From an uncultured Veillonellaceae bacterium (GTDB lineage Bacteria; Bacillota; Negativicutes; Veillonellales; Negativicoccaceae): a stretch of DNA of 15,871 nt. The notes below the pieces were generated by a model that ran no database searches, had not been told where the DNA came from, and worked only from the letters and a program-made list of their open reading frames with translations. Below are positions 1 to 7,549 of the stretch, one piece after another; the stretch's first letter is position 1, and each line of letters starts with the position of its first letter. Location of the stretch: positions 1 to 15,871 of the forward strand of contig CABTYA010000018.1 of the NCBI GenBank assembly GCA_902488965.1, in the 5' to 3' direction. Position numbers and translations under genes: made by a program.

Positions 1-37
1 GTTGAATCAGCGGATGATCCAATACATGAATATTCAT
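1..37 (-). CDS. upp: Uracil phosphoribosyltransferase, N-terminal fragment (gene runs off the window)
   Basis: Only the first 12 codons are present, reading MNIHVLDHPLIQ, followed by one base of the next codon. This matches the conserved N-terminus of Upp (V-x-DHPLIQHKLT in the family), the enzyme that salvages uracil to UMP with PRPP. The ATG at 37 is preceded by a strong Shine-Dalgarno GAGGAGG (bases 50-44) with a 6-base spacer, and that site overlaps the glyA stop codon. Translation is therefore probably coupled to glyA. The glyA-upp order is the same as in Bacillus. The identification rests on a short peptide plus context. Confidence 0.85.
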   Translation of the reverse strand, partial: MNIHVLDHPLIQ

Positions 38-48
38 TTCCGACCTCC

Positions 49-1287
49 TCATTCGTAGAGCGGATACGCCCGGCACAGCGCCGCTACCCGCTGCCGTGCC
101 GACGCCGCTACATCGGCATCCGCCGGCGCATGGAGTACGTCCGCGATGATGGATGCGATTTCACGAAAATCGTCTTCTTGCAGTCCGCGTGTCGTCAGCG
201 CCGGCGTTCCCAACCGAATGCCGCTGGTAATGAACGGACTTTGCGTTTCAAACGGAATGGTGTTCTTATTGCAGGTGATACCGATTTGATCGAGTACCTG
301 TTCGGCCTCTTTGCCTGTCATTTCCAGCGAGGAGTGCACGTCGACCAGCATGAGATGATTGTCCGTACCGCCGGTTACAATCCGCAGCCCTTTCGCCGCC
401 AATGCCTCCGCCAATACCTTGGCGTTGGCGATGACTCGGCGGGCATACTCGGTAAATTCGGGTTGCAGGGCTTCGCCCAATGCGACGGCTTTGGCCGCGA
501 TGACATGCATCAGCGGACCGCCTTGGATGCCCGGGAAAATTGACTTGTCGATGGCTTTCGCATATTGATCGGTACACATGATCAAGCCGCCGCGCGGTCC
601 GCGGAGCGTCTTGTGCGTCGTGGTCGTCACCACGTCGGCAACGTCCACGGGGTTCGGATGCAGTCCCGCCGCCACCAAGCCGGCAATATGCGCCATATCG
701 ACCATGAAAATCGCATCGACACTATGCGCGATTGCCGCCATCCGTTCGAAGTCGATGATCCGCGAATATGCGCTGCCGCCGCCGATGATAAGTTTCGGGC
801 GGGTTTCCTTCGCGATGCGTTCCATTTCATCATAGTCGATTTGTTCCGTATCTTCCCGTACGCCGTACGGTACAACCTTGAAATAACTGCCGGAGATATT
901 CACCGGGCTGCCGTGCGTCAAATGCCCGCCGTGCGCCAGATTCATCCCCATGATGGTGTCGCCGTAGTTCAGCAACGCAAAGTACACGGCAAAATTGGCC
1001 TGTGAGCCGGAGTGCGCCTGTACATTGACATGCTGCGCGCCGAACAGTTCACGGGCGCGTTCCTGCGCCAAGGTTTCCACCTGATCGACAAATTCGCAAC
1101 CGCCGTAGTAACGTTTGCCCGGATAACCTTCCGCATACTTATTCGTCAATACGCTTCCTTGTACTTCCATGACCGCCCGGCTGACAAAGTTTTCCGATGC
1201 GATCATTTCCAATTTATTTTGTTGCCGCGACCGTTCCGCCTGTATCGCTTGATACAGTGTCGGATCCTGTGTTTCTATACTTGACAT
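49..1287 (-). CDS. glyA: Serine hydroxymethyltransferase
   Basis: This is a 412-residue protein, the usual length for bacterial SHMT, a cytosolic PLP enzyme that interconverts serine plus tetrahydrofolate with glycine plus 5,10-methylene-THF. The N-terminal [13 protein letters not shown] stretch (residues 24-36) and [15 protein letters not shown] (49-63) are SHMT signatures. The PLP-binding lysine is K226 in [14 protein letters not shown], preceded by [13 protein letters not shown] (196-208). The ATG at 1287 follows AAGGGGG at a short spacing. The stop overlaps the Shine-Dalgarno of upp. A gap of 31 bases separates it from the DUF436 gene upstream, with no terminator seen, so it is probably part of the same operon. 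Confidence 0.97.
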   Translation of the reverse strand: MSSIETQDPTLYQAIQAERSRQQNKLEMIASENFVSRAVMEVQGSVLTNKYAEGYPGKRYYGGCEFVDQVETLAQERARELFGAQHVNVQAHSGSQANFAVYFALLNYGDTIMGMNLAHGGHLTHGSPVNISGSYFKVVPYGVREDTEQIDYDEMERIAKETRPKLIIGGGSAYSRIIDFERMAAIAHSVDAIFMVDMAHIAGLVAAGLHPNPVDVADVVTTTTHKTLRGPRGGLIMCTDQYAKAIDKSIFPGIQGGPLMHVIAAKAVALGEALQPEFTEYARRVIANAKVLAEALAAKGLRIVTGGTDNHLMLVDVHSSLEMTGKEAEQVLDQIGITCNKNTIPFETQSPFITSGIRLGTPALTTRGLQEDDFREIASIIADVLHAPADADVAASARQRVAALCRAYPLYE

Positions 1288-1318
1288 ATTGTCCCCCTTT
1301 TGCCACCCGATATACTCT

Positions 1319-1852
1319 TTATTCGTAATGTGCCCGCGCCCCGCCGATCAGCGGCGGTCTTGTCCGTGCCGCCGTGACGGTCGCCGCACCGACCGTATGA
1401 TGCGTCAGACGCACAGGCACCGCGACGCGCCGCAAATGCATGCCGATGAGCGTCTGGCCGATGTCGATTCCGCCATGCGCCGCAATGCGTTCCACCACGA
1501 CCGGATCGGCAAACAGCGCCATCGCGTTCGTCGCCAGCGAGCCGCCGGCATGCAGCCAGGGTACGACGGACACTTCTTCCCAACCGTAGCGCGTCGCCGT
1601 CTCCCGTTCCACCACCAGTGCGCGATTCAGATGCTCGCAGCACTGGATTGCCAAAGCGACCCGGTATTCGCGCGCCGTCGCAACGGCCGCCCGAATGACC
1701 TCCGTCCCGATCTCCATCGAGCTGTTTTTGCCGATGGTGCCGCCAGCAATCTCGCTCGACGAGCCGCCGATGACGATGACCTCACCCGGTGCAAATTGCG
1801 CCGCTTCGCACAATTCACGCAGTGCCGCCGCGGTTTCTTCTCCGACGGTCAT
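1319..1852 (-). CDS. DUF436 / UPF0340 (YwlG-like) protein of unknown function
   Basis: A 177-residue protein matching the YwlG family (TIGR01440, DUF436) as I recognise it by motifs: [17 protein letters not shown] (residues 29-45), [25 protein letters not shown] and [17 protein letters not shown]. The family has no firmly assigned biochemical role. There is no signal peptide or membrane segment, so it is likely cytosolic. Its ATG overlaps the rpiB stop by four bases (ATGA), implying translational coupling. It lies between rpiB and glyA as in Bacillus (ywlF-ywlG-glyA). That conserved position suggests a metabolic link, but the sequence itself gives no function. Confidence 0.9.
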   Translation of the reverse strand: MTVGEETAAALRELCEAAQFAPGEVIVIGGSSSEIAGGTIGKNSSMEIGTEVIRAAVATAREYRVALAIQCCEHLNRALVVERETATRYGWEEVSVVPWLHAGGSLATNAMALFADPVVVERIAAHGGIDIGQTLIGMHLRRVAVPVRLTHHTVGAATVTAARTRPPLIGGARAHYE

Positions 1853-2295
1853 CGCGCACCTTCTTCGATGGCGGTCAATTTGTTGACACGGCGTTCATGC
1901 CGCCCGCCTTCAAATGACGAGTTCAAAAACGCATGCACGATATCCATGGCCAGCCCCGGGCCGATGACACGCTCGCCCATGGTCAACACATTGGCATTGT
2001 TGTGCGCCCGTGCCGCTTTGGCGGAAAACGTATCATGGCAAAGTGCCGCGCGAATTCCCGGGACCTTATTGGCCGCTATCCCGATCCCGATTCCCGTGCC
2101 GCAGATCAAAATCCCCAACGTATCGGCGTCTTCGTTGACGTGCGCCGTTACCGCCAGCGCAATATCCGGATAGTCGCAGGAATCCGTCGAATGCGTGCCG
2201 CAATCGAGGACTTCATAGCCGCGTTCTTCCAAATCACGACGGACGGTTTCTTTCAAATGATACCCGCCGTGATCACTGCCCATCACTATTCGCAT
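1849..2295 (-). CDS. rpiB: Ribose-5-phosphate isomerase B
   Basis: A 148-residue RpiB/LacAB-family sugar-phosphate isomerase that interconverts ribose 5-phosphate and ribulose 5-phosphate in the non-oxidative pentose phosphate pathway. Family marks are SDHGGYHLK (residues 7-15, containing D8 and H9), the active-site cysteine C65 in GILICGTGIGIGIAANK, and H98 in ARAHNNANVL. The frame stays open 16 codons further upstream. I chose the ATG at 2295 because AAAAGGAGG lies 7 bases before it and the protein then begins MRIVMGSDHGG as in homologues. There are 60 bases between ywlE and this start, with no convincing promoter or terminator. The 3' end overlaps the DUF436 start. Confidence 0.95.
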   Translation of the reverse strand: MRIVMGSDHGGYHLKETVRRDLEERGYEVLDCGTHSTDSCDYPDIALAVTAHVNEDADTLGILICGTGIGIGIAANKVPGIRAALCHDTFSAKAARAHNNANVLTMGERVIGPGLAMDIVHAFLNSSFEGGRHERRVNKLTAIEEGAR

Positions 2296-2355
2296 ACCTG
2301 TGCCTCCTTTTACTTCTCTATGTATCGTACCACAAGATGACACCTGACGGTATGA

Positions 2356-2802
2356 TTATTTTTCCGCTTGCGCCAACGCCCGCAAAATCTTTTGTTCAAT
2401 GTCGTCGGCACAACGTTCGTAATCCGCCGCACTCCCGCCGAAGGGATCGACAACATCGCCCGTTTCGCCGGCCCATTCCGACAGTGTGATGATTTTTTCG
2501 CCGGCCTCGGGGTACATCGCCGCAACGGTTGCTTTCATCGCGGTGGTCATCGTTACCACCCGGTCCGCCGCATCGATGTACGCGGCCGCCAGACGGCGCG
2601 ACCTGTGCGACGAAAGATCCGCCCCGCGTGCCTGCATCACCGTCTGCGCATGCGCCGCCGCCGGTGCCCCCACACTCGGGAAAAGACCGGCGGAAAGCGC
2701 CGCCCAGCCGTCCCGATGTCCCGATTGAATTTCACGGTTTAATATCGCCTCCGCCATCGGGCTGCGGCACGTATTACCCGTACAGACAAATAATACCCGC
2801 AT
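2356..2802 (-). CDS. ywlE: Low-molecular-weight protein phosphatase, probable protein-arginine phosphatase (YwlE-like)
   Basis: A 148-residue LMW-PTP fold enzyme. The P-loop CTGNTCRS occupies residues 7-14, with nucleophile C7 and R13. The general-acid aspartate is D119 in VVDPFGGS. T11 in the P-loop is the residue reported in Bacillus YwlE to select phosphoarginine over phosphotyrosine, and the whole P-loop equals that of YwlE. The likely role is removing phosphoarginine marks placed by McsB-type kinases; no mcsB is present in this window. The ATG shares its first base with the TAA stop of the sua5 gene (TAATG) and is preceded by AAGGAGGT. An arsenate reductase or phosphotyrosine role is less likely given T11 and the operon position. 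Confidence 0.9.
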   Translation of the reverse strand: MRVLFVCTGNTCRSPMAEAILNREIQSGHRDGWAALSAGLFPSVGAPAAAHAQTVMQARGADLSSHRSRRLAAAYIDAADRVVTMTTAMKATVAAMYPEAGEKIITLSEWAGETGDVVDPFGGSAADYERCADDIEQKILRALAQAEK

Positions 2803-3830
2803 TACTCGACCTCCTTGATTCGATATCCGGCCGCTTTGACCAAACGATTCATAATTGCCGCGCCGAGATCCGTTGCGGCGACGCCTTCGGCAGAAATCTC
2901 CGTAATCGGCTGCCCCTCCAACGTCGTCAGCGCCGCATACAGGCTGCGTGCCATGGCTTGCCGGTCCGCCCGCGCACCCCAGATGAAAGTATGCGCCCCC
3001 GCCGGCAGCAATGCCGCCGTTTCCTCACTGACAAAGTACCCGCGGTCATCACGGTAGTCTTCACGCAATGCGCGGGCCACCGCTTGCCCCGTTCCTTGCC
3101 AAATGGTAACCGGCACGCTCGGCGAATAATGTCGATACTTCATCCCCGGCGCTTTCGGGACGCCGCTCCCCGTCAACGCCGGATCGATAGACACCGGCGC
3201 ATACGCCGACAGCATCTCCGCCGTCACCGCCCCCGGGCGGTAAATCGTGATCGTACCGTCCGCACACGCGGCGACAGTCGATTCGACGCCGACCGTACAC
3301 GGCCCCGCATCAAGAATCAGCGGGATGCGGCCGTCCAGATCATGCATCACCATATCCGCATCGGTCGGGCTCGGCCGGCCACTGCGGTTGGCGCTCGGAG
3401 CGGCGATCGGTACGCCTGCCGCCGTAATCAACGCCGCCGCCACAGGATGACTCGGCGCCCGTACCGCGACCGTATCGCCACCGCCCGTCACCGCCGCGGG
3501 AACGGCCGCCGTCTTGGCAAATACCAGCGTCAGCGGTCCGGGCCAAAATGCCGCCATCAGCGCTTCTTCCAGCGGACTGACCGCGGCCGCGACCGTATCG
3601 AGCATCGCCCTCCCGTCCACATGCAAAATCAACGGATTATCGCTCGGCCGTCCTTTCGCCGCATAGACGGCGCGCGCGGCGGCATCCGACAGACCGTTCG
3701 CACCGAGCCCGTAGACCGTTTCCGTCGGGAATGCGACGAGTTCCCCCGCACGCAGCCGTGCCGCCGCCTCACGAATCGCCGGATGCGTTGGCGTCACCGC
3801 TGCGGTGACCGTCATTCGTTTTGTCTTCAT
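2802..3830 (-). CDS. L-threonylcarbamoyladenylate synthase, two-domain Sua5 type
   Basis: A 342-residue protein that makes threonylcarbamoyl-AMP from threonine, bicarbonate and ATP, the first step of the t6A37 modification of ANN-decoding tRNAs. The YrdC domain shows FPTETVYGLG (34-43), KGRPSDNPLILHV (59-71), WPGPLTLV (96-103), SANRSGRPSPT (147-156) and ESTVA (183-187). A C-terminal Sua5 domain begins near PGMKYRHYSP (228-237), distinguishing this from the short TsaC form. The frame is open 17 codons further up, but the ATG at 3830 overlaps the prmC stop as ATGA and starts near the expected position. Bacillus ywlC is the equivalent gene. The Shine-Dalgarno is only moderate (GGGAAGTG), consistent with coupling to prmC. 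Confidence 0.94.
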   Translation of the reverse strand: MKTKRMTVTAAVTPTHPAIREAAARLRAGELVAFPTETVYGLGANGLSDAAARAVYAAKGRPSDNPLILHVDGRAMLDTVAAAVSPLEEALMAAFWPGPLTLVFAKTAAVPAAVTGGGDTVAVRAPSHPVAAALITAAGVPIAAPSANRSGRPSPTDADMVMHDLDGRIPLILDAGPCTVGVESTVAACADGTITIYRPGAVTAEMLSAYAPVSIDPALTGSGVPKAPGMKYRHYSPSVPVTIWQGTGQAVARALREDYRDDRGYFVSEETAALLPAGAHTFIWGARADRQAMARSLYAALTTLEGQPITEISAEGVAATDLGAAIMNRLVKAAGYRIKEVE

Positions 3831-4684
3831 GCTTTCACTTCCCACAATACAGCCCGATCGTGTCCTGAAAGGTCGCGGCAAATGACAGGCGCCGTATAGC
3901 GTCCGTCCGCCTGAACCAACGCCTCGACCGCCCGTCCCTGCTCATAGCCGATTTCGACGGCGCAAAGCCCGCCCGCCACGACATACTCCGCCGCCTGTGC
4001 GACCAAACGCCGCATCACGTCCAATCCGTCCGTCCCGCCGTCCAGCGCCGTATGCGGTTCGTTTTGCACCTCCGCGGCCAGGGTCGGGATCGCTCCCGTC
4101 GGAATATACGGCGGATTCGAGACCAAAATATCGAAAGTTTCGCCTGCCAGCGCCGCGAACAAATCGCTTTCACGCAGCTCAATCCGCGATGCCACGCCGA
4201 GCGCATCGAAATTTTCCGCCGCCACGCCGAGCGCCGCCGGCGATATATCCACGGCGACGCCCTGCCAGTTTGCCCGATAATGCAAGAGGCTCCCCAGTAT
4301 CGCTCCGCTGCCGGTACCGACATCGAGCACTCGCTGCGGCTGCTCGCCGCGCCGCGCCAACACCTCCGCGACCCACACCTCCGTATCGCCTCGGGGCACC
4401 AGTACATCACTCGTCACGTGAAAAGGCAGTCCCATGAATTCTTTCTCGCCGAAAATCACGGCCGCCGATTCTCCCGCGACCCGTCGCAACAGCCACGACT
4501 TGAGCCGGGCCAACTCCGCCGGCGTCAGCGGCTGATCGTAGTGCGTATACAAATAGAGGCGATCTTGTCCGACCGCCTGCGCCAACAACAGCTCCGCCTC
4601 CAAGCGGGCATCCGCTATCCGTTTCTCCTGCAAGTATCCTGTCATCCATTGCAGCATACTGCGTAAATCCCATATTTTACTCAT
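3827..4684 (-). CDS. prmC: Release-factor glutamine N5-methyltransferase
   Basis: A 285-residue SAM-dependent enzyme that methylates the glutamine of the GGQ motif in release factors. It has the helical N-terminal substrate-binding domain (about residues 1-85), the linker motif [12 protein letters not shown] (94-105), the SAM-binding DVGTGSGAI (121-129) and the catalytic NPPY (190-193). Many homologues have PRPETE or PRPDTE where this protein has PRGDTE, which looks like a family variant. The start overlaps the prfA stop by four bases (ATGA), which directly couples the modifying enzyme to its substrate RF1. The 3' end overlaps the sua5 gene in the same way. Confidence 0.96.
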   Translation of the reverse strand: MSKIWDLRSMLQWMTGYLQEKRIADARLEAELLLAQAVGQDRLYLYTHYDQPLTPAELARLKSWLLRRVAGESAAVIFGEKEFMGLPFHVTSDVLVPRGDTEVWVAEVLARRGEQPQRVLDVGTGSGAILGSLLHYRANWQGVAVDISPAALGVAAENFDALGVASRIELRESDLFAALAGETFDILVSNPPYIPTGAIPTLAAEVQNEPHTALDGGTDGLDVMRRLVAQAAEYVVAGGLCAVEIGYEQGRAVEALVQADGRYTAPVICRDLSGHDRAVLWEVKA

Positions 4685-5754
4685 GCCATCGCCTGCAGCT
4701 TTTCCGCCTGATCGGCCGCAATCAAGCCGGTCAGCAACTCGTCGATTTCGCCATCGAGTACATGCAACAATTGGTACAGTGTCAGGGTGATCCGATGATC
4801 CGTCACCCGTCCCTGCGGGAAATTGTAGGTCCGAATCCGTTCGGAGCGATCTCCCGTCCCGACTTGGCTTTTGCGGTCGGCGGCCATTTTGTCATGCGCC
4901 TCCTGCGCGGCTTTGTCAAACAAACGCGCCCGCAATACCCGCATGGCCTTTTCTTTGTTCTTCAACTGGCTTTTTTCATCCTGACAGGTCACCACGAGCC
5001 CCGTCGGGTGATGGGTGATGCGCACCGCACTCGCCGTCCGATTGACATACTGTCCGCCGGCGCCCGACGCGCAATACGTATCGATCGTGATGTCGTTCGG
5101 ATTGATTTCGACTTCCACTTCATCGGCTTCGGGAAGCACCGCCACCGTCACGGTCGACGTGTGGACACGCCCCGCGCTCTCGGTTTCCGGTACACGCTGC
5201 ACCCGATGCACGCCGCTCTCGTACTTCAGTTTGGAATATGCGCCGCGGCCGCTGATCCCCAGCACCACTTCGCGATACCCGCCCAGCCCGGTATCGTTGG
5301 CATCCATCAGCGTCGCCTTCCAGCCCTGCCGCTCGGCAAAGCGCGTATACATTCGCAGCAAATCCGCCGCAAATAACGCCGCCTCATCACCGCCGGCACC
5401 CGCACGGATTTCCACAATGACGTCTTTGTCATCATTGGGGTCTTTCGGCAAGAGCAGGATTTTCAGTTCGTCCTCAAGCTCGCCGCGACGTTCCTTGGCC
5501 GTGGCGAGTTCCTCCTTGGCCAATGCGACCATATCCGCATCCGCATCGGCATCCTGCAAAATCTCATCGGCTTCCGCCAGCGCCGCCAATACTTTTTTAT
5601 ATTCCCGATACACACGAACCGTATCCGTCAGATCCGCATGCCGTTTCATCAAGCGACGCCATTCTTCCTGCCGGGCGATGACGTCGGGATCACTGATCTG
5701 CTGCTCCAAATCCATAAACGTATCTTCGATAATCTGTAATTTATCCTGCCACAT
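4681..5754 (-). CDS. prfA: Peptide chain release factor 1
   Basis: A 357-residue class I release factor, normal length for RF1. The peptidyl-tRNA hydrolysis motif GGQ is at 233-235 in [11 protein letters not shown]. The codon-reading tripeptide is P189-E190-T191 in [11 protein letters not shown], the RF1 form (reads UAA and UAG), unlike SPF in RF2. There is no RF2-style programmed frameshift. The ATG at 5754 lies inside the last codons of the DUF1385 gene (14-base overlap) with only a weak GGGGG upstream, suggesting translational coupling. The N-terminus [11 protein letters not shown] aligns with the usual RF1 start, so I kept it over the internal M14. The Q of GGQ is the expected target of the adjacent PrmC. 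Confidence 0.97.
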   Translation of the reverse strand: MWQDKLQIIEDTFMDLEQQISDPDVIARQEEWRRLMKRHADLTDTVRVYREYKKVLAALAEADEILQDADADADMVALAKEELATAKERRGELEDELKILLLPKDPNDDKDVIVEIRAGAGGDEAALFAADLLRMYTRFAERQGWKATLMDANDTGLGGYREVVLGISGRGAYSKLKYESGVHRVQRVPETESAGRVHTSTVTVAVLPEADEVEVEINPNDITIDTYCASGAGGQYVNRTASAVRITHHPTGLVVTCQDEKSQLKNKEKAMRVLRARLFDKAAQEAHDKMAADRKSQVGTGDRSERIRTYNFPQGRVTDHRITLTLYQLLHVLDGEIDELLTGLIAADQAEKLQAMA

Positions 5755-6670
5755 ATGCCCCCGTCACTTCTTTTGCCGATGCCGTTTCGGCCGCTTCCTC
5801 CGCCGGTTTGACTTCTTCCAAAGCACGGATAGCGACTTCGATCTGATCGTCATGCGGCTCGCGCGTCGTGATCAGCTGCAGCCAAAGTCCCGGCCGCACC
5901 AAGGCCTGCAAAATCGGATTGGTCGTTTCCGCCGCCATGCGGATCCATTCATACGCCAGGCCCGCCACGACCGGCATGAGCAGCACGCGCGACACGATGC
6001 GCTCCCACAAGGACGGCCAACCCAAAAACGCAAACACGAAAATACTGATGACAACCACCATCAGCAGAAAATTCGTCCCGCAGCGCGGATGGAGCCGCGG
6101 CTGTACCCGTACATTGTCTACCGTCATCGGCAAGTTTTTTTCATAACAAAAAATCGTCTTATGCTCCGCTCCGTGATACTCGAACACACGCTGAATATCC
6201 TTCGTCAGCGAAATGCCGTACAAATACGCGAGAAAAATCACCAGCCGGATCACGCCTTCCGCCATATTCATTGCCAGCGGGTGACCCGCCAATCCGGGGA
6301 TAAATTTCGCCGCATAGGTCGGAATCGCCAAAAACAGCACAATCGCAAATAATGTCGAAAACGCCATCGTCATGTAGATTTCCCGATCGCTGAGCGCCTC
6401 TTCCTCTTCGCCCGCGGCCTGTGCGGAAAACATCAGCGACTTCATCCCGATGAGCAGCGACTCGTACAACGCTACCATGCCGCGCAGCATCGGCTTCTTC
6501 AATATCGGAAACCGCGCCGATAAGCTGCTGACCTTGGTCTTTTTGACGACGATTCCGCCGCCCGGTTCGCGCACCGCAGTCGCGACATATTCCGGACCGC
6601 GCATCATGACGCCTTCAATGACCGCCTGTCCGCCGACATATATCTTTTTACTCGGTACTTCTCGATCCAT
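5741..6670 (-). CDS. DUF1385 (YqhQ-like) integral membrane protein, function not established
   Basis: A 309-residue membrane protein. DUF1385 signatures are [14 protein letters not shown] (13-26), [12 protein letters not shown] (166-177) and [12 protein letters not shown] (192-203). I see four hydrophobic segments near 99-120, 135-155, 199-220 and 224-245; the Ala/Glu-rich tail after about 280 is probably cytosolic. The ATG at 6670 follows AAGGAG with a 5-base spacer. That Shine-Dalgarno begins two bases after the T-run of an intrinsic terminator, so mRNA for this gene must come from read-through unless transcription starts within or almost at the start codon. The last 14 bases overlap prfA. 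The rpmE-DUF1385-prfA-prmC order recurs in Clostridia-type genomes. No catalytic assignment can be made. Confidence 0.93.
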   Translation of the reverse strand: MDREVPSKKIYVGGQAVIEGVMMRGPEYVATAVREPGGGIVVKKTKVSSLSARFPILKKPMLRGMVALYESLLIGMKSLMFSAQAAGEEEEALSDREIYMTMAFSTLFAIVLFLAIPTYAAKFIPGLAGHPLAMNMAEGVIRLVIFLAYLYGISLTKDIQRVFEYHGAEHKTIFCYEKNLPMTVDNVRVQPRLHPRCGTNFLLMVVVISIFVFAFLGWPSLWERIVSRVLLMPVVAGLAYEWIRMAAETTNPILQALVRPGLWLQLITTREPHDDQIEVAIRALEEVKPAEEAAETASAKEVTGAYVAG

Positions 6671-6683
6671 ATATTCTCCTTAT

Positions 6684-6717
6684 AAAAAAATAGGCAGACA
6701 CCGTTACGTGCCCGCCT
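6684..6717 (-). terminator. Intrinsic terminator after rpmE, abutting the DUF1385 Shine-Dalgarno
   Basis: On the minus strand AGGCGGGCAC (6717-6708) pairs with GTGTCTGCCT (6701-6692) to give ten pairs including two G-U, with a 6-base loop. It is followed by A and then seven T (6690-6684). It starts seven bases past the rpmE stop. Placement just before the Shine-Dalgarno of the next operon makes it both the rpmE terminator and a possible control point for DUF1385-prfA. Confidence 0.85.
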
Positions 6718-6724
6718 ACTTCTG

Positions 6725-6976
6725 TTACTCGCTGTCTTTGCCGTATCGTTTATTGAATTTTTCAATACGACCGCGCGCTTTCGCAAAACGCTGCTGACCC
6801 GTATAGAACGGATGCGACTTGCTGCTGATATCCACGTTAATCAACGGGTATTCATTCCCGTCTTCCCACTGAATCGTCTGATTGGACGTCATGGTGGAAC
6901 GTGTCAAAAATGCAAAGTCCGCGCCCGCATCTTGAAATACGACCGGATGATACTCTGGATGGATTCCTTTTTTCAC
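6725..6976 (-). CDS. rpmE: Ribosomal protein bL31, type B (zinc-free form)
   Basis: An 83-residue protein starting at a GTG (6976), reading [16 protein letters not shown] and later [13 protein letters not shown] and [11 protein letters not shown], which are type B bL31 marks. It contains no cysteine at all, so it lacks the CxxC zinc site of type A L31. The frame is open to 7003, but AAAGAGGTG sits just before the GTG and the extra residues would be unusual, so I chose GTG. bL31 bridges the 50S and 30S subunits. It has its own promoter (7016-7044) and a terminator immediately downstream. In Bacillus the type B paralogue is zinc-regulated; whether a type A copy exists elsewhere in this genome cannot be seen. 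Confidence 0.95.
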   Translation of the reverse strand: MKKGIHPEYHPVVFQDAGADFAFLTRSTMTSNQTIQWEDGNEYPLINVDISSKSHPFYTGQQRFAKARGRIEKFNKRYGKDSE

Positions 6977-7005
6977 AGTTGGCACCTCTTTTCTATTGCA
7001 CACTA

Positions 7006-7020
7006 ATACTTAGTAAGTAT
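7006..7020. promoter_or_regulatory. Perfect 7-1-7 palindrome over the rpmE -10 and start site (candidate operator)
   Basis: The sequence ATACTTA-G-TAAGTAT is a perfect inverted repeat of seven bases with a one-base centre. It covers the rpmE -10 box and the predicted transcription start. The 7-1-7 geometry is that of Fur/Zur/PerR boxes, but the bases do not match the Bacillus Zur or Fur consensus closely. Calling it an operator is an inference. Confidence 0.35.
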
Positions 7021-7044
7021 AGCAAATGCCGTCTGCGAATGCAA
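7016..7044 (-). promoter_or_regulatory. Predicted promoter of rpmE with extended -10
   Basis: On the minus strand, TTGCAT (7044-7039), a 17-base spacer, then TATACT (7021-7016) preceded by TGC, giving an extended -10 (TGCTATACT). The predicted start is near 7009, about 33 bases before the GTG of rpmE. The -35 is weak, but the extended -10 compensates. Confidence 0.65.
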
Positions 7045-7087
7045 GCATCCGTCCTGCTTTTCCTGCGGCATTCGCAGCGACGACGGC
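7028..7087 (-). repeat. Inverted repeat between trxA and rpmE (stem-loop without T-run)
   Basis: CTGCGAATGC (7033-7042) and GCATTCGCAG (7068-7077) are perfect 10-base inverted arms, extendable by GCCGT (7028-7032) with ACGGC (7083-7087) across a 5-base bulge. The 25-base loop holds a smaller AAGCA/TGCTT hairpin. It follows the trxA stop by 20 bases. The minus strand lacks a T-run after it, so it is not a canonical intrinsic terminator. It may protect or define the trxA 3' end. The last arm overlaps the rpmE -35. Confidence 0.6.
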
Positions 7088-7107
7088 CGCCGATCTGCCG
7101 CCGCCCG

Positions 7108-7431
7108 TTATTGTGCCAGTTGGACAAACGCTTCTTTCAATTTGTCCGGGTGATTGCCGACGATCCGCTGTACTTCTTTGCCGTTGACAAAGAAAATCAG
7201 GCTCGGTACGCCCATGACATCCATTTCACCCGCCAAATCGCCGCCTTCATCGACATTGACCTTGACGACCTTGATTTTACCGTCAAATTCTTCCGCCAAC
7301 TTGTCGACCACCGGCGTGATCATCTTGCACGGACCGCACCAGGGCGCCCAAAAATCGACCAATACCGCACCGGTGTGCTGTGTAACTTCCACATCAAATT
7401 CCGCTTTTGTCGTAATTGCTGTAATTGCCAT
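7108..7431 (-). CDS. trxA: Thioredoxin
   Basis: A 107-residue classical thioredoxin, a cytosolic dithiol-disulfide reductant kept reduced by thioredoxin reductase. The active site WCGPC has cysteines C32 and C35 within VDFWAPWCGPCKMITP, and the cis-proline is P76 in VMGVPSLIFF. The frame stays open 44 codons upstream, but that part covers the promoter and leader. The ATG at 7431 is preceded by AGAGGAGG and gives the normal thioredoxin length. It is a single-gene unit with its own strong promoter (7468-7496). A large stem-loop follows the stop. Confidence 0.97.
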   Translation of the reverse strand: MAITAITTKAEFDVEVTQHTGAVLVDFWAPWCGPCKMITPVVDKLAEEFDGKIKVVKVNVDEGGDLAGEMDVMGVPSLIFFVNGKEVQRIVGNHPDKLKEAFVQLAQ

Positions 7432-7467
7432 ATTCAATTCCTCCTCTGCTGTATATCTAATAATTTC

Positions 7468-7496
7468 ATTATACCCGCTTGTCCCCGTTTCGTCAA
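7468..7496 (-). promoter_or_regulatory. Strong sigma-A type promoter of trxA
   Basis: On the minus strand TTGACG (7496-7491), a 17-base spacer and a consensus TATAAT (7473-7468). Predicted transcription start near 7461, giving a leader of about 30 bases before the trxA ATG. It lies downstream of the rnpB terminator, so trxA is independent of rnpB. Confidence 0.85.
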
Positions 7497-7524
7497 TTTT
7501 TTGCCGAAACCGAATCGTTGCAAG

Positions 7525-7549
7525 AAAAAAATCCGCAAGTGCGGATTTT
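7525..7549 (-). terminator. Intrinsic terminator of rnpB
   Basis: On the minus strand AAAATCCGC (7549-7541) pairs with GCGGATTTT (7536-7528) around a 4-base loop, and the T-run continues to 7525 (seven T in all). It directly follows the 3' strand of the RNase P RNA P1 helix. Confidence 0.88.

Noticed and set aside
2296..2355. Possible promoter or hairpin in the 60-base ywlE-rpiB gap
   Set aside because: No -35/-10 pair with acceptable spacing and no stem followed by a T-run; only the rpiB Shine-Dalgarno is convincing.
2529..3899. A 456-codon plus-strand open frame, and similar long plus-strand frames at 5015-6352 and 8380-9642
   Set aside because: They lie opposite sua5, prfA/DUF1385 and rpoD, which have unmistakable family motifs. 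The plus-strand translations are rich in Arg, His, Pro, Ser or Cys, show no family resemblance, and arise from GC-rich codon bias on the other strand.
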